DNA of 64,000 nucleotides from Eutrigla gurnardus (GCA_963514095.1 OY741281.1:12392882-12456881), one strand, 5' to 3'. Counted from the first letter of the stretch, positions 33,701 through 46,095 are shown. A program made the numbers and translations. Notes: a model not told the origin generated them from the sequence alone.

Positions 33701-34559
33701 ATCTCTTTGTGTCAGGTCTGAAGGGTTTCTCAAAGCCCATTATTTCAAGTGTGACTTAAGTGGCTGGAAACGTCTCTGTCCTGTTGGTCATCTTCAAATC
33801 TCGACAAGATTGCAATTGCTGACAGTAAACAGCGCCTAAGTGTATTTTGACACTAATATTCAGGTTATACGTTGTCACGCTCTAGTAGATCATTGTATTG
33901 TATAGCATTGCACAGCTATTCATTTTTTTTAAATGGATAAGAATATATAAGACCAGCACTACAGAAAATGGAGAAAAGAAATGTAAGAAGGGGTTCCACT
34001 ATACAGTCTATACATCCATGCAATCTTCTGAACAGTTCATGATATTCTGAGGATAAATGTTGTCTCTGGTCAGTCCCGATGTCCCCTGGGCTCCTGCTTT
34101 AAGGCTTATCCACTGAGGCGCTCCTTGCTCCGTACGTGGCAGCAGTGATTCAGGTTCCACTACATGAGCTCTGCAGGAAACCACATGGTTGGAAAGCTCT
34201 GGATCAGAGATCTGGCTGTGAGGGCCTCTAACACTCCAATGGAGAATGGACTTATGTCCATTTTATCATTTCTATCATTCATTTTTTTTTTATTCCTCCT
34301 TCCTTTTGTTCTCCCTCACTGACTTTGTCCGCTTTCTTATTTTCCCCCATGATCTTTCCTTCCTTCCTTCCTTCGCTCTTCATAATGACTCATACGGAGG
34401 GAATGGGTGAAACTCTTCAGCCCCCACCGGCCCTCATCCACCCCATTTCACAACCTTTATGGCTGTGTTATCTAGGAATCTCCAAATTGTACTGCATTCT
34501 GCTCCTGCAGAGGGCCGTAGCATCCCAGCGCTCAGACGGCGAGCGTCTTAAATGCATTG
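33701..34559. other. Non-coding stretch, nothing recognised
   Basis: AT-rich to mixed DNA with a T9-type tract near 34285 and a TTCC array (34356-34374). No gene seen. Confidence 0.5.
34356..34374. repeat. (TTCC)n tetranucleotide repeat
   Basis: Four to five TTCC units. Confidence 0.9.
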
Positions 34560-34700
34560 TTTTGCTCTGACATACGGTTAGTAATTCAGTCCAGATAGGT
34601 CCTGTCAGAGCAGGTTTGCTCTGTAATTACCTGAAATGCTCAAGTTTGATCAGATTAATTTGCGAAAGGTCAAAACATCAGAATTTGCCTGAGTTCCAAA
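34560..34700. promoter_or_regulatory. Candidate cis-regulatory block
   Basis: Repeat-free block with GTTAGTAATTCAG, CTGTAATTACCTG and CAGATTAATTTGCG within 120 bp: three TAATTA/ATTAAT-type homeodomain cores. By motif only. Confidence 0.37.
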
Positions 34701-34919
34701 GGGAATTGTGGTCAGAGTAGTTTTACTTCTAGTTAACACATCTGATATGTCAAGCTTTTTTAAATAATCCATCTCCAACAATAAAACATAACCTTCAGTC
34801 TCCCAGAGAAGTGGAGGTTTTTACCTGCTTTTCATCCCTATCTACAACTGAATTAGGACCCACATTGCCACAAATCTGGAGACTAAAGGCCATGCATCAA
34901 ATCTTGTTAATTTTTCTTC

Positions 34920-35180
34920 ATTTTGATTTAAAAAGGATCTGCATGTGTTTGTTCGCGCCGTGTTAAAAGGTTATCTGCCGTGCATGAAGGAAAACGTCTG
35001 AGCAGAACACGCTCACCTGAAGCCTGTCTCAGACCTCGTAAGTGGAGCATTTTCAGCGTAATAAATTACCAATGCTGACACGCTAAAAGGCTTTGTGGAT
35101 CTGTCATATTCAAACATTTCATCAGACAATGGCATCGGTACATGATGACACAGCTTAGGTCAAACCATTCCAGAGCCGGT
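34920..35180. promoter_or_regulatory. Candidate cis-regulatory block
   Basis: Repeat-free, evenly mixed DNA including GGTTATCTGCCG, GCGTAATAAATTACC, GACACGCTAAAAGG and TAGGTCAAACC (nuclear-receptor-like AGGTCA). It looks constrained relative to its microsatellite-rich neighbour at 35295. Confidence 0.32.
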
Positions 35181-35294
35181 AACTGTATCTCTTATTTACT
35201 CTCCCCACAGAGCTTCTTAACTGGATTTACTGCAATGTGATACAGGAGCAAGTATTGAGTGTGGAGCTGGTGCTTTGCAGTGTGTGATTGTGTC

Positions 35295-35313
35295 TGTGTG
35301 TGTGTGTGTGTGT
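35295..35313. repeat. (TG)n microsatellite
   Basis: About 9 units. Confidence 0.92.
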
Positions 35314-35635
35314 CCTCATGTCACTGTTTTAACATTTGCTGGAGTTTATTTGCACGTGTGTGTGCCATGCATTTATACAAATATGGACACACTAGTGCAT
35401 TTAGGGTGAGAGATCAGATGCTGGCTCGGTACATCTCGGGGATGGTGGAGGTGCAGAGGATGCTGGGATATGCCCGGCCCGAGGGGATCCTCTTGTGTGC
35501 TGAATGGAAGTGAGGAATGCCACCATAGACAAACACGCTGCAAGCTATGAAACAACCGCCGTACAACTGAAATCAACACTGTGCATCCCCGCTATCCAAC
35601 ACAAAAGAGAAGTCAATCCAAGAAACTAAAGGAGA

Positions 35636-35639
<4 letters not shown>

Positions 35640-35685
<46 letters not shown>
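35640..35685. repeat. (GA)n microsatellite
   Basis: About 22 units in a purine-rich tract that continues as AAAGAAAGAAAAGAAAAA. Confidence 0.96.
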
Positions 35686-35689
<4 letters not shown>

Positions 35690-35964
35690 AAGAAAAGAAA
35701 AACAAACATTACAAGGGTGCCCCAGTATAGCCCAAAGGGGTTTCAATGTAATGTCACAGCAATGCTTCATATGGAGTACAGCATGTAATGAGTTGATGTA
35801 ATAATAACACATGCATTTCTTCTTTTTTTTTATTTAACAAGATCTGTCCAGTCTTACAAGATACACGTGTGGTCAAACGCATATCATCACCACGAGGCCA
35901 AGAAGGACTGTACCATGTACTATACTGAAAACGTCAATGGTTTAACTGTGTCTATCAATCAAAA

Positions 35965-35988
35965 ATATATATATATATATATATATAT
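35965..35988. repeat. (AT)12 microsatellite
   Basis: Twelve perfect AT units; the only clear AT array of the window. Confidence 0.95.
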
Positions 35989-36539
35989 TGTTATCCTTGG
36001 AAACGTCTTTTTCTAGATCAGCAGGTTGGGTTTCAAAGCTGGCCAATTTTCGAAGGCTTATCACAAACATCTCTGATTCTCTTATTAAAGATCTATCATT
36101 GCATTCACTATTTGTAGACATCTTTCAAACCCAAATCATGCTGAAGGCAACACTTGCTGTTTAAATTGATCTGGAATTATTCTTGATGGATGGTTAATAG
36201 ATCACGTTTCTATTCTAGTGCGCATGATGAAAGGCACAAGAACTCCAAAAGTCCTTGAGCTCCGTGCCACTAAGTATGGCTTATGGACTTGTTGCATACG
36301 TAGAAAGACCTTGACTAAAAGCTCTGGAGGGACTCTTGGCTTTGTGGTCTTCTCTCATGTTGTTTGCCATGTTTGTTTGTGTAGAACACCCACATTTCAA
36401 AAAGCTTCCTGCACAGCGAGGGGTTTATGAGGTGAGGGAGCTTTCTTCTTCCCCACATTCAGATGCGTAGCGTTAACATACCCCTGTGCGTGCGGATCAG
36501 CAACGTTGCCTAACAATTGTCAGTCATGTACTTTCTAAT

Positions 36540-37110
36540 AATTTGGGCATGCTTGGAGGGATATTAAGCAGGCTTACGGGCATGTGAGACGAAGCGATTT
36601 GAAAGTCGTGTTGTGATAGGAGGCGTGAATGTATACAGGAATGTAATTGATTCATTTATTTTATGACAGGGATGCAAAGCAAGTGTGAGATTTGCGAGTG
36701 TAGCGCTGGCTTCGCAGAGATACGGGAGGCCATTGTGGGATGAAGGTGGGGGGAAGGTAGCTTCTCATATGTGGCGGGGCCCTCACAATCCTTTCCAAAC
36801 CTTCCAAGAACGTTGATAAGCAGATCCCTGGAATGAAATCTTCCCCAGCACCCGGCTGGATCTGCCCCCTAATCGTTTTATTTACAGTCGCTATAAAAGA
36901 CGACTCCCTTTTAATGGCGCTGTGAAATAATAGGCAGCCGAGGAACAATCGGTACAGTCCTAAGCGCATTCCCCCCTTCCATTTTCGCATTAGGCTAATC
37001 GAGGCGAGGGGAAGGATATAAAGACATCAGTTGGGTGAAATGAGTGTAATTGGAGAATAATGTAGTTAGTTTGCTCTAATCTTCTGCATAATATTAAAAT
37101 GTTCTCAATG
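36540..37110. promoter_or_regulatory. Candidate cis-regulatory region
   Basis: About 570 bp free of simple repeats with GTAATTGATTCATTTATTTTATG, split by a GC-richer middle, then AATCGTTTTATTTACAG, CCTTTTAATGGCG, CGCATTAGGCTAATCG and GTGTAATTGG. CpG words (GTCGTG, CTTCGC, TACGGG) persist unlike in flanking DNA. Possibly two adjacent elements. Confidence 0.36.
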
Positions 37111-37839
37111 CACCCCAGCTGCAAGCAATCACCCCACTCCGAGGAGAAACCTAGGCGACGGTGTTTGGAGTGAGTAGGGATTGTGTGAGTGCGAGATTGA
37201 GGAAAAGACGTATGAGAGAGCGGGAAAAGGGAAGCAGGAAAAACAACTAGGAGCTTCAGTAGGAAGTCCAAGAAACTGTCTGCAGAGGCCTTTGCCTGGA
37301 TAAACTGAGCCTTGCTCTATCTTTCTCCCGTCAAGGAAAAGCAATCCTTGCACCCTGCTGACGGCTGGCTAATTTGTACTGGGGGCTTGTTGGTTGCCAA
37401 GACTGGTTATGGTGTTGTTGAAATCAGGAACAGTAGGGACCAAAACTGTCAGCATGGGTTTCAGAGGTTCATTTTCTCCATGCTGAGTACAGCCTGGTAC
37501 AGCGTGACTGTTTTTTTACTCGTTGCCAAATAGCATCCCACAGTACACCGGCTCGCTGTGGATCCAGACTGATCTGAGCACTCGGATGAATTTAGAGAAT
37601 TAACAAGTTTTACACAGAGAACCTTTATTTGAAATGATTAAAGATCTCTCATACTGGTGAAAACATCTTGGGCTGCGACTATTACATCTCGTGTAGCTTG
37701 AGATTAGAAATTGAGAGGTCATCAGTCACTCGGTTCAATACGCTCTCTTATACTTTTTACTTTTAAAAAATTACTCCAAAGCGGATCCAAAGACGCTCAA
37801 TGAAGTTTTGATCATCCTTCTCTATACAATTAGGACTGT
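37111..37839. other. Non-coding stretch, nothing recognised
   Basis: Mixed-composition DNA; short frames at 37129-37353 (minus) and 37312-37533 (plus) are unrecognisable. Confidence 0.5.
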
Positions 37840-38480
37840 AGGGAAGTTGTGTGAGCAGTAACAGCAGTAGCCTCGCAGTGGAATTAAGGGTGAGGTTTAT
37901 TAGTCCCCCTTTGGCTTAGCCTTGTCTGTGATTTCAAGGCAAAAAAAAAAAACTCGCTCTGAGGCGCCTCTTTAACTGGTGTTATTGTGCAAGAAAATTG
38001 TCATTAGACAGTGGAACAAATAACCTCGAAACGTCATGGGTGTCTTCGCTGGGGATCTAAAACAACAACAAAGAATTAATCAAATTAAAAGGAAGCCTTG
38101 TTATGCGATTTCAGTTTAATTTCCACAACCAAGCCCTCTATTTAGTGTTTGACAAAACCTAAAAAAAAGGGCAAGTCACAGTTTAGGGGCTCAGTAACAG
38201 TTTTATATTAGTGAAGAATTATCAATCCTTTAAGCTAATTTGGATAAGTTGGGGTGCCATAAAGTGGGCTATGAAAATGGAGTAGTCTATTTGTTAAGCT
38301 CCCACCCGCTTATGCACTCTTTTTACGCCACTGGGGCACTAATGCACTTTTGTTTTCCCTTGTTGATCATCTGCCATTTAAGGCACATTAATTCCTGCAA
38401 ATTAATATAAATCTATGAACGCTATTAGTGATTTCCGTCCCGTATCAGGCACCCACGCATACCCGCCTGTGAGGCCTTGA
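37840..38480. promoter_or_regulatory. Candidate cis-regulatory region
   Basis: Nearly repeat-free 640-bp region apart from short A runs near 37942 and 38162. It contains GAATTAAGGG, AAAATTGTCATTAGAC, AATTAATCAAATTAAAAGG, TTTAAGCTAATTTGG, CCATAAAGTGGG, CACATTAATTCC, AAATTAATATAAATC and CTATTAGTG. The TAAT/ATTA density is among the highest in the window. Candidate enhancer cluster; needs alignment. Confidence 0.4.
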
Positions 38481-38739
38481 GTAGGTCCTAAACAATTATC
38501 ACAAAGAAGGCCTGTCATCAACTCTATGAAAATGCACTACGGTGGACTTTTCCACAGTGTTGTTTTAGAGATAGTGTAACTTTTTAAACTCCCTTGCCTC
38601 TCCTCGTGTCCCTTCTCCTCTCCTTTTGTTCATCTTCTGAGACCTTCCTCTGCAGCCTCCTCTCCACTTTTTTTCCCAAAATCCTCTCCTCTGTTCCTCA
38701 TAGCCAAGCAGTTTAGGCAAGTGCCATATGCCCTGATTA

Positions 38740-38900
38740 AAGCTAGCGGCAGGCCAAGGAGCACAGGGAGGCTGTTTTGTCATTAGCCCCTCGCGCGGCT
38801 GAGGTGGAAACTCATTTAGCCCCATGCTGGACCTTCATTATGATAGACTTGTATCAGATGGCATCTCTGGCTGGGATCTCTGGCTCCTGGCTAACGGATG
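38740..38900. promoter_or_regulatory. Candidate cis-regulatory block
   Basis: Repeat-free block with GTCATTAGCCCC, CTCATTTAGCCCC, TTCATTATGATAGAC and an E-box CAGATG. By motif only. Confidence 0.3.
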
Positions 38901-40115
38901 GGGAGATGCTGAGGCTTCGGCCCCTCTCCAGCCCCAGCAGGGAAAGAGAAAGGGCTTTACATAGGGATGGGGGCTGGAGGAGAATGGTTGCAGCACTGTA
39001 ATGGAAAGAGAATGGGGATGAAGGCAAGGAGGAATGGCTTAGAGTGTTGCAGGAAGGAACAGGTCGAGCCTGAGGTTAAAGGTTATGGTTCCTTGAGATG
39101 GCCCTGGAAAAGTATGCCGAACAGAGGGTTGAGATAGGTAGAAGATCATATTTTTGTTTTTACACATAGGCACTCTACAGTAACAGCTGCATTCATTTCT
39201 CAGGTACTTCTGATATTGATGCAGCTGACTACAGAGTTGCATGACAGGTGAATGCAAAAAGGCGAAAAGACTGAGTTAAAGAAATGGAGAAGATTATAAA
39301 CAGATTGAAATTAAGTTGAGGCTTTAAGTCAAAAACAGGAAGAACACCCATCAGAGTACCTGCAAAGTAAAGTCACTTGTTAACTTGCAAGTTAATCATT
39401 CCTCCCAGTTTATGGTCTATTGACAACAGAGACAGTAGCTCAGAATAACTAACGCCTGTATCTGAGTCACCAAGAATATGAACTGTTTGTGCTTGATTTA
39501 TAAATATATGCACTGGATTTGGACAGGGGGTCCAAGTCTACCTCCAAATCTTGTCTAAATGTTATATTTATTACTTCCATGCTGCCATTCTGTACGAATG
39601 AATGTAAGGTGGAGTGAGTTGGAAGGGAAAAGGCCGGAGGAGAGATGTGAGTTTGGGGGGTCTTGAGAGGCTAAGGCTCTAAGGATGGGGCTGGAGGGAG
39701 CTGAGGCTGAGGATGTATGGCGAGAACAGATAGAGGCCTGAGGGTCCTGATTCAGGGTTACTAACGCGGCCTGGTGTAAAGACAGAGAGGTATGAGGCGG
39801 GGAGAGCAGAAGAAGACAGCTGGCCCTGGAGGAGAAGGCAGTTGATGGGGCTCTGGTCTTGAAATGGGGCCGTGGAAAGGATCTGGGTCTTGCTCAGCCT
39901 GGTGCCTCTCTGGCAGATGCTGCAGCAGACTGGATGAGGGGACCACCACTGACAGACTGCTGGCGGGTAGAGCTGTGTGTTCCTGGTAGACCGAAACCAC
40001 CTCTCTGTCTGTTTGTCTCTCCCGTCTTCCCCTCCCTGTCTCTATAGTTCCCTGTCTCCAGTTCTTCCTCTTTCTCCTTGTTTTACCCCCATTGTACCCT
40101 CTACCATCCCTGCTT

Positions 40116-40138
40116 ACACACACACACACACACACACA
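40116..40138. repeat. (CA)n microsatellite
   Basis: About 11 units. Confidence 0.95.
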
Positions 40139-41988
40139 AAGCATGCTTGCTGCTGACACACACAAAAAAATATGCACAAAGTGTACGTGGAGTACAAAAA
40201 TTATCAGCTTCAAATGTTCCAAAGCAAATTGCTTAAAACATTTTTTTTCCTATTTGCTGACAGTTGTGCAACCTCCTGTAATAAAAAGTCAATGAACCAA
40301 GGGCAGTCAATATATTCCAATAACAAAGACCGAGAGAGTCGTCATTTTCCCACTCTCTGCTTTTTCTGATGAAAACATGCCTTTCTTCTTTGTCATGGGA
40401 AGAATTTGGGGGGTTGTTGGGAGAACCACGCACATACGCACTGTCACACTGTCTCCAAAAAAAGAAGGAAAAAAAAGGGAGACATCTTGGGGAGGAAATG
40501 CCTGCACCCCCACCACCAAATGCAACCTGAAGAGAAGGCATCTGACTGTGACAAACCAAATACGCTCTGTAATAGAATTTTCCGTCTCTGCAAAACTGAT
40601 AAGGAAGAGAAAACACAACAACAGCGAGTGGCACATATCTAAAGGAGGTGATTTCAAAGAACAACACCAAGGCGCTCCGGATGCCTCCTCGCTGAGTTCT
40701 TACATAAATATGCCGTTAAGCAATATGATGTATTATTATTACCTGAAAACATGCTATGAGCCCGGGTAGGCAGCATATGAGCCAAGCGCCTTAGCTCCCC
40801 AAAGGAGATTGTCTCGACACCACATATCAGCTCGTGCTATTGGATTCCCTGACTTTTAACTGGGTTAACCCACTTCCTGGTGAATACAAATTCAATTTTA
40901 ACTGCCGCAGTTTTTTATTTGCCATCAGTGCCCCCCCCTCTCCCTTTCCCCCTTTCACTTGCCTTGCTCTCAATAGACTGGAATAACCGCGTAGAAACAA
41001 TTTTCCTCTATTGAGTATACACAAGCTATAAAATTAAAATGAAGTGCTATTACATGTGTGCAAAGAGGAGAAGAAGGCGGGGGTGTTGGGTGGGGGGGCA
41101 TCTCCTCAGCAAGAGAGAACGATGCCTCTAGTTTATTTTATCCCTTCCATCTATCTATCTCCCCCCATAGCTCTCTTTCTCCCCCCTTCTCCTGCCATCT
41201 GTGGTGGTAGACGTCAATGGGTTTACATGTTCTGCTTACTGGCTCTGGATGGAGCGGCCATTTGTAAAAGATACAAGCTCACCTTTAATCACACAGTTAA
41301 AAAATACGATTCTGGGGGACTTTTCTTTAAACCCTAACAAAATACAACTTTGAAAGTTGACTTCATGATGATACTGAAAACCGTATTATTGCAAAGTATG
41401 GGACTTTAATGCAACCTGACTTCAACCTATCGGTGTGTTCATATTTGTTAGCATAACAACATTTTATTATTTTATTCTTTATTGTAATGTTTGCCCAAAT
41501 GTATGCAGAATAAACTTGTATGCTTTACTGTAAGCATGGATACACTGTATGTATACACTGTATGCAAAAGAATCATTGAAACATGTACTTCACTAGAAAC
41601 ACAACTAAATAAATACATCATATACTTGGAGGGACTTCGAGGTCCCTGCATGCACCTTATAAGAACTCTTTAAGGCACACTGAGGGTCCTCGAAGCACCA
41701 CTACAAAGTTTTTTTTTAAACAGTGCCGGCCTGTCTTCCAGGGCCTGTGTGACTGTCTTCTCAATGGGCTAATGGCTTTCCTCAAGCAAAGGGAGGGAGA
41801 GCAGGGCCTAAACAAAGCCAGATGAGGGAGTCAGGAAGCCTTTCAGGACTTCATTAGGTCTTCTCTCTGAGAGGGGAGGTTAAGAGCCCAGCAAGCTGGT
41901 ACTGTTTAGCTGCTTAACGTCAACAGGAATGCTCACGCAGCTGCCCCATGGACCCACCGACAAGCACACACAGGACACAGCGATGTGA

Positions 41989-41990
<2 letters not shown>

Positions 41991-42020
<30 letters not shown>
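41991..42020. repeat. (CA)15 microsatellite
   Basis: Fifteen perfect units within a wider CA-rich zone (41960-42240). Confidence 0.96.
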
Positions 42021-42022
<2 letters not shown>

Positions 42023-42883
42023 CTCACAATATAATACATGCACACATGTAGACAGATAGGCGACCACAGAACAGGTACACGCACATGCACAGACCCCATG
42101 TAGCCCCTGGTTCAGACAACACACCCCACTAAACACTGGCCTTGTTAGCATGAGAAAAAGGCCACACAGGGACTCAAACAGTCTCTCTCCTTGGTACAAT
42201 CACACTGTTGCTACGGGCACCAACCGCACACACGCACACACTGCACTAAACGGACATTGGACTGTTTTTAAGTACAATGACATTATTTATTGAATTGATT
42301 TGATGTTAAGCTGATGGTGGATAAAGGCATTACATATTTATACATCAACATGTATCATTTAAAAAGTTCACATTGATTTACCAATGTGTTGATTTTGAGT
42401 GTTGTTAATACAATATTTATTAAGTGTATTAAACAGAGTCACCGGACTGTAAAATGAGTGAAAGTTTTGCAATAATAAGATATGTACTACTATCATTTAC
42501 AATAACTTTTGGAGTTTGTAGACAATCCGTTTCAAAAGTGGAGAAAAATATTTAGAAATATATTTGAAAAATGTATGAAATCAGCACCCAGCTGCTCTCA
42601 TAAGCCTGCAATAATAGAAGTTAAATCAGTGGCCACATCATTTTTATAGATTTTAATTCATGTCTCTCTCATTGACCTTGTCTGACCTGAAACCCTGTCG
42701 CTGGAAAGTCACATGTTCTTGTACACTCTTGTACACACAACTTTGAATTAATACATGAATAAATATTGTTTATCAAGATGTGCCTGGCATGTTTCATGAC
42801 ACTGAGTTAGTGTTACAATACCTTTTCACGCACCAAATGCCCAGATATAATGCTTAGAAATCAGCTGATAACATTATTCTCAC

Positions 42884-42885
<2 letters not shown>

Positions 42886-42928
<43 letters not shown>
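42886..42928. repeat. (CA)21 microsatellite
   Basis: About 21 perfect units followed by GCAAACACAAG. Confidence 0.97.
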
Positions 42929-42931
<3 letters not shown>

Positions 42932-43035
42932 AACACAAGCGGCCAAATACACACAACCTGTAGGTTGTCTGAAGCATTTAAACCAAAAGAGTCAAGCTTC
43001 TCTCTGTATTTAAGCATCAGTTTTGTGTGGAGAAA

Positions 43036-43577
43036 GTGTGTGTGCGTGTGTGTGTGTGTGCATGTGTGTGTGTGTGTGTTTGTACAGTATTGTGTTGCAA
43101 CTGGTCGCCTGCCCCTGAAACACTGAGCACGCTACCAACCCCTTCCTAGCAGTGGTGAAAGGAAAGAGAGGAGAAAAGGCCAGATGATTAGATGGATATC
43201 ATAGCTTTGGACACGCGTAGCTGAGACATGATGAGCAAGGTAGAGGGAAGTGTATTTGTGTGTGTGTGTGTGTGTGTGTGTGTCTGTGTGAGAAGGTGGG
43301 GGAGGGAGGGGTGAAAGGGAAGCTGATGAATATCAAATGAACAGAGAGAAGAGGTCTGTAAGTTGAGCCTTGCATCTTTTTTGCCCGCTTTGTGTGTACG
43401 GACATGTGTGTGTGCGTGCGTGTGTGTGTGTGTTTGAGTGTGGCGGTGTGTGAGGGGCAGTGGGGGGTGTTTTGTTGTTCTCTCCGAGTGAATAGAATGG
43501 GTGTTGATGATAGTGTGTGAGGGGAGAGAAAAAGAGGTGTGCGTGTAGGTGTGTTTGTGTGTGTGTGTGTGTGTGTG
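43036..43577. repeat. Cluster of four (GT)n arrays
   Basis: GT arrays at about 43036-43079, 43258-43290, 43405-43433 and 43555-43577, separated by purine/G-rich spacers. All four run in the same orientation. The minus-strand frames at 43199-43632 are poly-HT translations. Confidence 0.93.
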
Positions 43578-43639
43578 CGGCCGCGTGTGCGAGGGCTGTG
43601 TTCAAGCACCACCTAGTGCTCGAGCGTGGCACCTCACCT

Positions 43640-44096
43640 GTGAAGTAAAGTACAACACCTCAACTGTCAGAGCCAGGAGTCAGAGCCCGAAACAGTCTTT
43701 CTTATTGTGATGCTACGCTCATTATTAGCGTTGAAATGTTCAATATGTTGACACTGCAGAAGTGTATATTGTGGTAATAATATTGAAATGAAGGAACATG
43801 TTTTGCAATGTTATATTTATTTGTGATATCATTTCACAGAAGCTATTAGAAAGAAACATATCTACATGGAATTATTACACTGATACGTTACGGTGTTTAT
43901 GATGACGCTATAGAAACATTAATGATGTCACATGACTCCCACTAACACCTTCTGACTATTGTAAGATGTAGAGGCTATTGTGAGACGGAGATAATGTCAC
44001 AGTCGATTCTTCATCCGTCTGACAATCACCACACAGCCACCAGATAAGAGGCGTGAGGAGAGCCCGGGATAATTATGGCACACATGGCATAGCAAA
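43640..44096. other. Non-coding stretch, nothing recognised
   Basis: AT-rich DNA followed by mixed DNA; no gene, repeat or clear motif cluster. Confidence 0.5.
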
Positions 44097-44110
44097 CCCC
44101 CCCCCCCCCC
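44097..44110. repeat. C14 homopolymer
   Basis: Uninterrupted run of 14 C. Confidence 0.9.
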
Positions 44111-44286
44111 TGTATGCCGCCCGCTCATTTCAATGTGCCCTTGAATACAGTATACTGTCAACACACATCCATCGCAGTCAGCTTACTCTAACTTAGCACC
44201 ACAGCCCCATCAAGCCCTTCCAAACAGGCTGGTGACAGTGATGTGGGGCTGTCGTGCTGGATCAAGGTAATTCAGTCTGAGCAGCC

Positions 44287-44346
44287 GCCCCTACCCCTCC
44301 CCTCCCCTCCCTGCCCCCCCCCTCGCCTCCCCACCCTCCACCCCCG
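44287..44346 (-). other. C-rich tract with quadruplex potential on the minus strand
   Basis: About 60 bp of nearly pure C/T with more than eight separate runs of three or more C, including C9. The minus strand therefore has enough G-runs for several alternative quadruplexes. Confidence 0.8.
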
Positions 44347-44500
44347 TTGTCAGTCGAGCACGCCGTGACCCTCAGGCCTTCAGATTCAGCTCCCCAGACC
44401 TGTTTATTTTTATCACAACAATGAAAATTAGCATGATGCTGAACGCCTATGCACACTGCACGCCTCCGAGGGCTGTTTGCGTGTGCGTGTATATCTAAGC

Positions 44501-44524
44501 GTGTGTGTGTGTGTGTGTGTGTGT
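44501..44524. repeat. (GT)12 microsatellite
   Basis: Twelve units. Confidence 0.95.
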
Positions 44525-44835
44525 AGGCTGGAGTGACAGTGTCACCTTCTTATCACAGGGCCAATGTTGTGTCGACAGGGAGATTTAGCTGAGAGATTGA
44601 GGGGGCTCGGTGGTTACTACTGTGTGCTCTGACAGGTATCACCAATACCGGGATTAACAAAACAAAGATTCCATAAAACTGTCAGAGTGAGCGAAGTGTC
44701 CCATGGCGGTTTTGCCGAAGAAACGTCAAAAAATTACTGATCGCACACAGTTTTCTTTGTACCTTATCTCATTTGGGTTTTTTTTTAAACGTCAAACTGA
44801 TTTTGTTCCCATCCAGATAGAAATCGTGGACCAAG

Positions 44836-44856
44836 TTTTTTTTTTTTTTTTTTTTT
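44836..44856. repeat. T21 homopolymer
   Basis: Longest homopolymer of the window (21 T). Confidence 0.92.
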
Positions 44857-45323
44857 GAAAAAGTTTGCGTCCACAGTTTGGACAGTTGAATGTTGAAGGA
44901 TGTGACCACAATAACACTGAAAAGTAGGTTAACCATGGAAGAAGATCTATGTTTCATTATAATTCAAAATGAATGCATTTTCTGTCTGCATGGTTTTTGT
45001 TTTTAAATCAAATATGGTTATTATATTTTCAGCACAGAAACGAGTAACCAAACAATAAAGCCTCATTGAAACTTAAAAAAAAAAAAAATTGATTGGTTGT
45101 ACTACGTCTATTTTACAATTCTCTAACACAATTTAATTCAATTGCTTCAGTGAACTGTGAGATGTGTTTTTTCTGGCTTGTTACACACTGGTGTTTCACA
45201 CAGCTTCTGATTTCATTCAAACTCCCTTTTCTTCAGTTCCTACATTTACTGACTGGAATCGCTGAAAATGTTACATAATTTTTGTCTTCGGTTTTTGTTT
45301 ACATGTCACAAAATAACACGCTC

Positions 45324-45328
<5 letters not shown>

Positions 45329-45359
<31 letters not shown>
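45329..45359. repeat. (CA)n microsatellite
   Basis: About 15 units. Confidence 0.95.
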
Positions 45360-45361
<2 letters not shown>

Positions 45362-45518
45362 GGCCTTTAGCATGACTGCAGGGACGCTGAGTGATACAGT
45401 TTTAAACATTTAGTCTCCGTACAGAGGCTGAGAAATGCTTCACTAGTCAGTCTGACTGTGTGGAGGGAGCTGAGACAGATGTTTAACGCTTTGCCTGCCT
45501 GCACACATCACATACGCG

Positions 45519-45542
45519 CACACACACACACACACACACACA
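45519..45542. repeat. (CA)n microsatellite
   Basis: About 12 units. Confidence 0.94.
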
Positions 45543-45606
45543 GTTCTGACCCTCCACACAGCTGTGCATGAGCTCATGAACGCATGCTCTATCTCTCATT
45601 CCACAG

Positions 45607-45623
45607 CACACACACACACACAC
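45607..45623. repeat. Short (CA)n microsatellite
   Basis: About 8 units; third CA array within 300 bp. Confidence 0.88.
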
Positions 45624-46095
45624 TCCAGTAGAAGCATTTTCCAGGGTGACTGACAGCAGTGATGGAGGTGAAGATAAGCCTGATTAATTGGGAGGATGGG
45701 TGGGAGTGGAAGGCTACACAGAGGCTACGCTGCGGTGCTTCGGCAATGCCTCTGTGGCATCGCGTGCCACCGCTCAAATGATTTGTCAACACTGCTGAAG
45801 GACATTTATTGACTGCACCCATGGTCTCCATTTTGCAAAGCGATATTTTGTCATAGCTGAAAAATGGCCCTCCTGAATCAACTTTGACACTCAGCTCTAA
45901 AGGTTTTTTTCCTTCCCCTTTTCTTTGTGCGATCCCCTGTGCAATGTAAGAGAGGAGCTTCAGAGCACCAGAACACCCAAAGGTCAATGCAACAGACTGT
46001 CCTTATAATGAAAGACACATGCTTTTTGCTCGTAATACATGGAAACAATGTCTGTTAGGAGCCGTCTGCCCTCCCATTCCTCGATCTCTCTACAG

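Larger units (their letters stand above)
35181..36539. other. Non-coding stretch with three arrays
   Basis: Holds GT (35295-35313), AG (35640-35685) and AT (35965-35988) arrays. The plus-strand frame ending at 35513 has G/C-rich third positions over its last 35 codons but no recognisable family. 36000-36220 is repeat-free AT-rich DNA with possible regulatory words. No gene called. Confidence 0.5.
38901..42885. other. Non-coding stretch
   Basis: Purine-rich DNA at 38935-39070 and 39600-39880, CA arrays at 40116-40138 and 41991-42020, and AT-rich DNA at 41330-41620 and 42240-42660. The near-direct repeat TACACTGTATG occurs twice about 41544-41566. Frames at 39761-40222, 40233-40670 and 40377-40769 overlap on both strands, and none has a recognisable domain. 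Confidence 0.55.
44347..46038. other. Non-coding stretch with CA/GT arrays and homopolymers
   Basis: Contains GT (44501-44524), T21 (44836-44856), A14 (45075-45088) and three CA arrays (45329-45623). The minus-strand frame 45589-45987 has no recognisable domain. Confidence 0.55.

Noticed and set aside
35373..35513. Frame end with G/C-rich third positions (35 codons before the TGA)
   Set aside because: No good acceptor upstream and no recognised family; too short to separate from chance.
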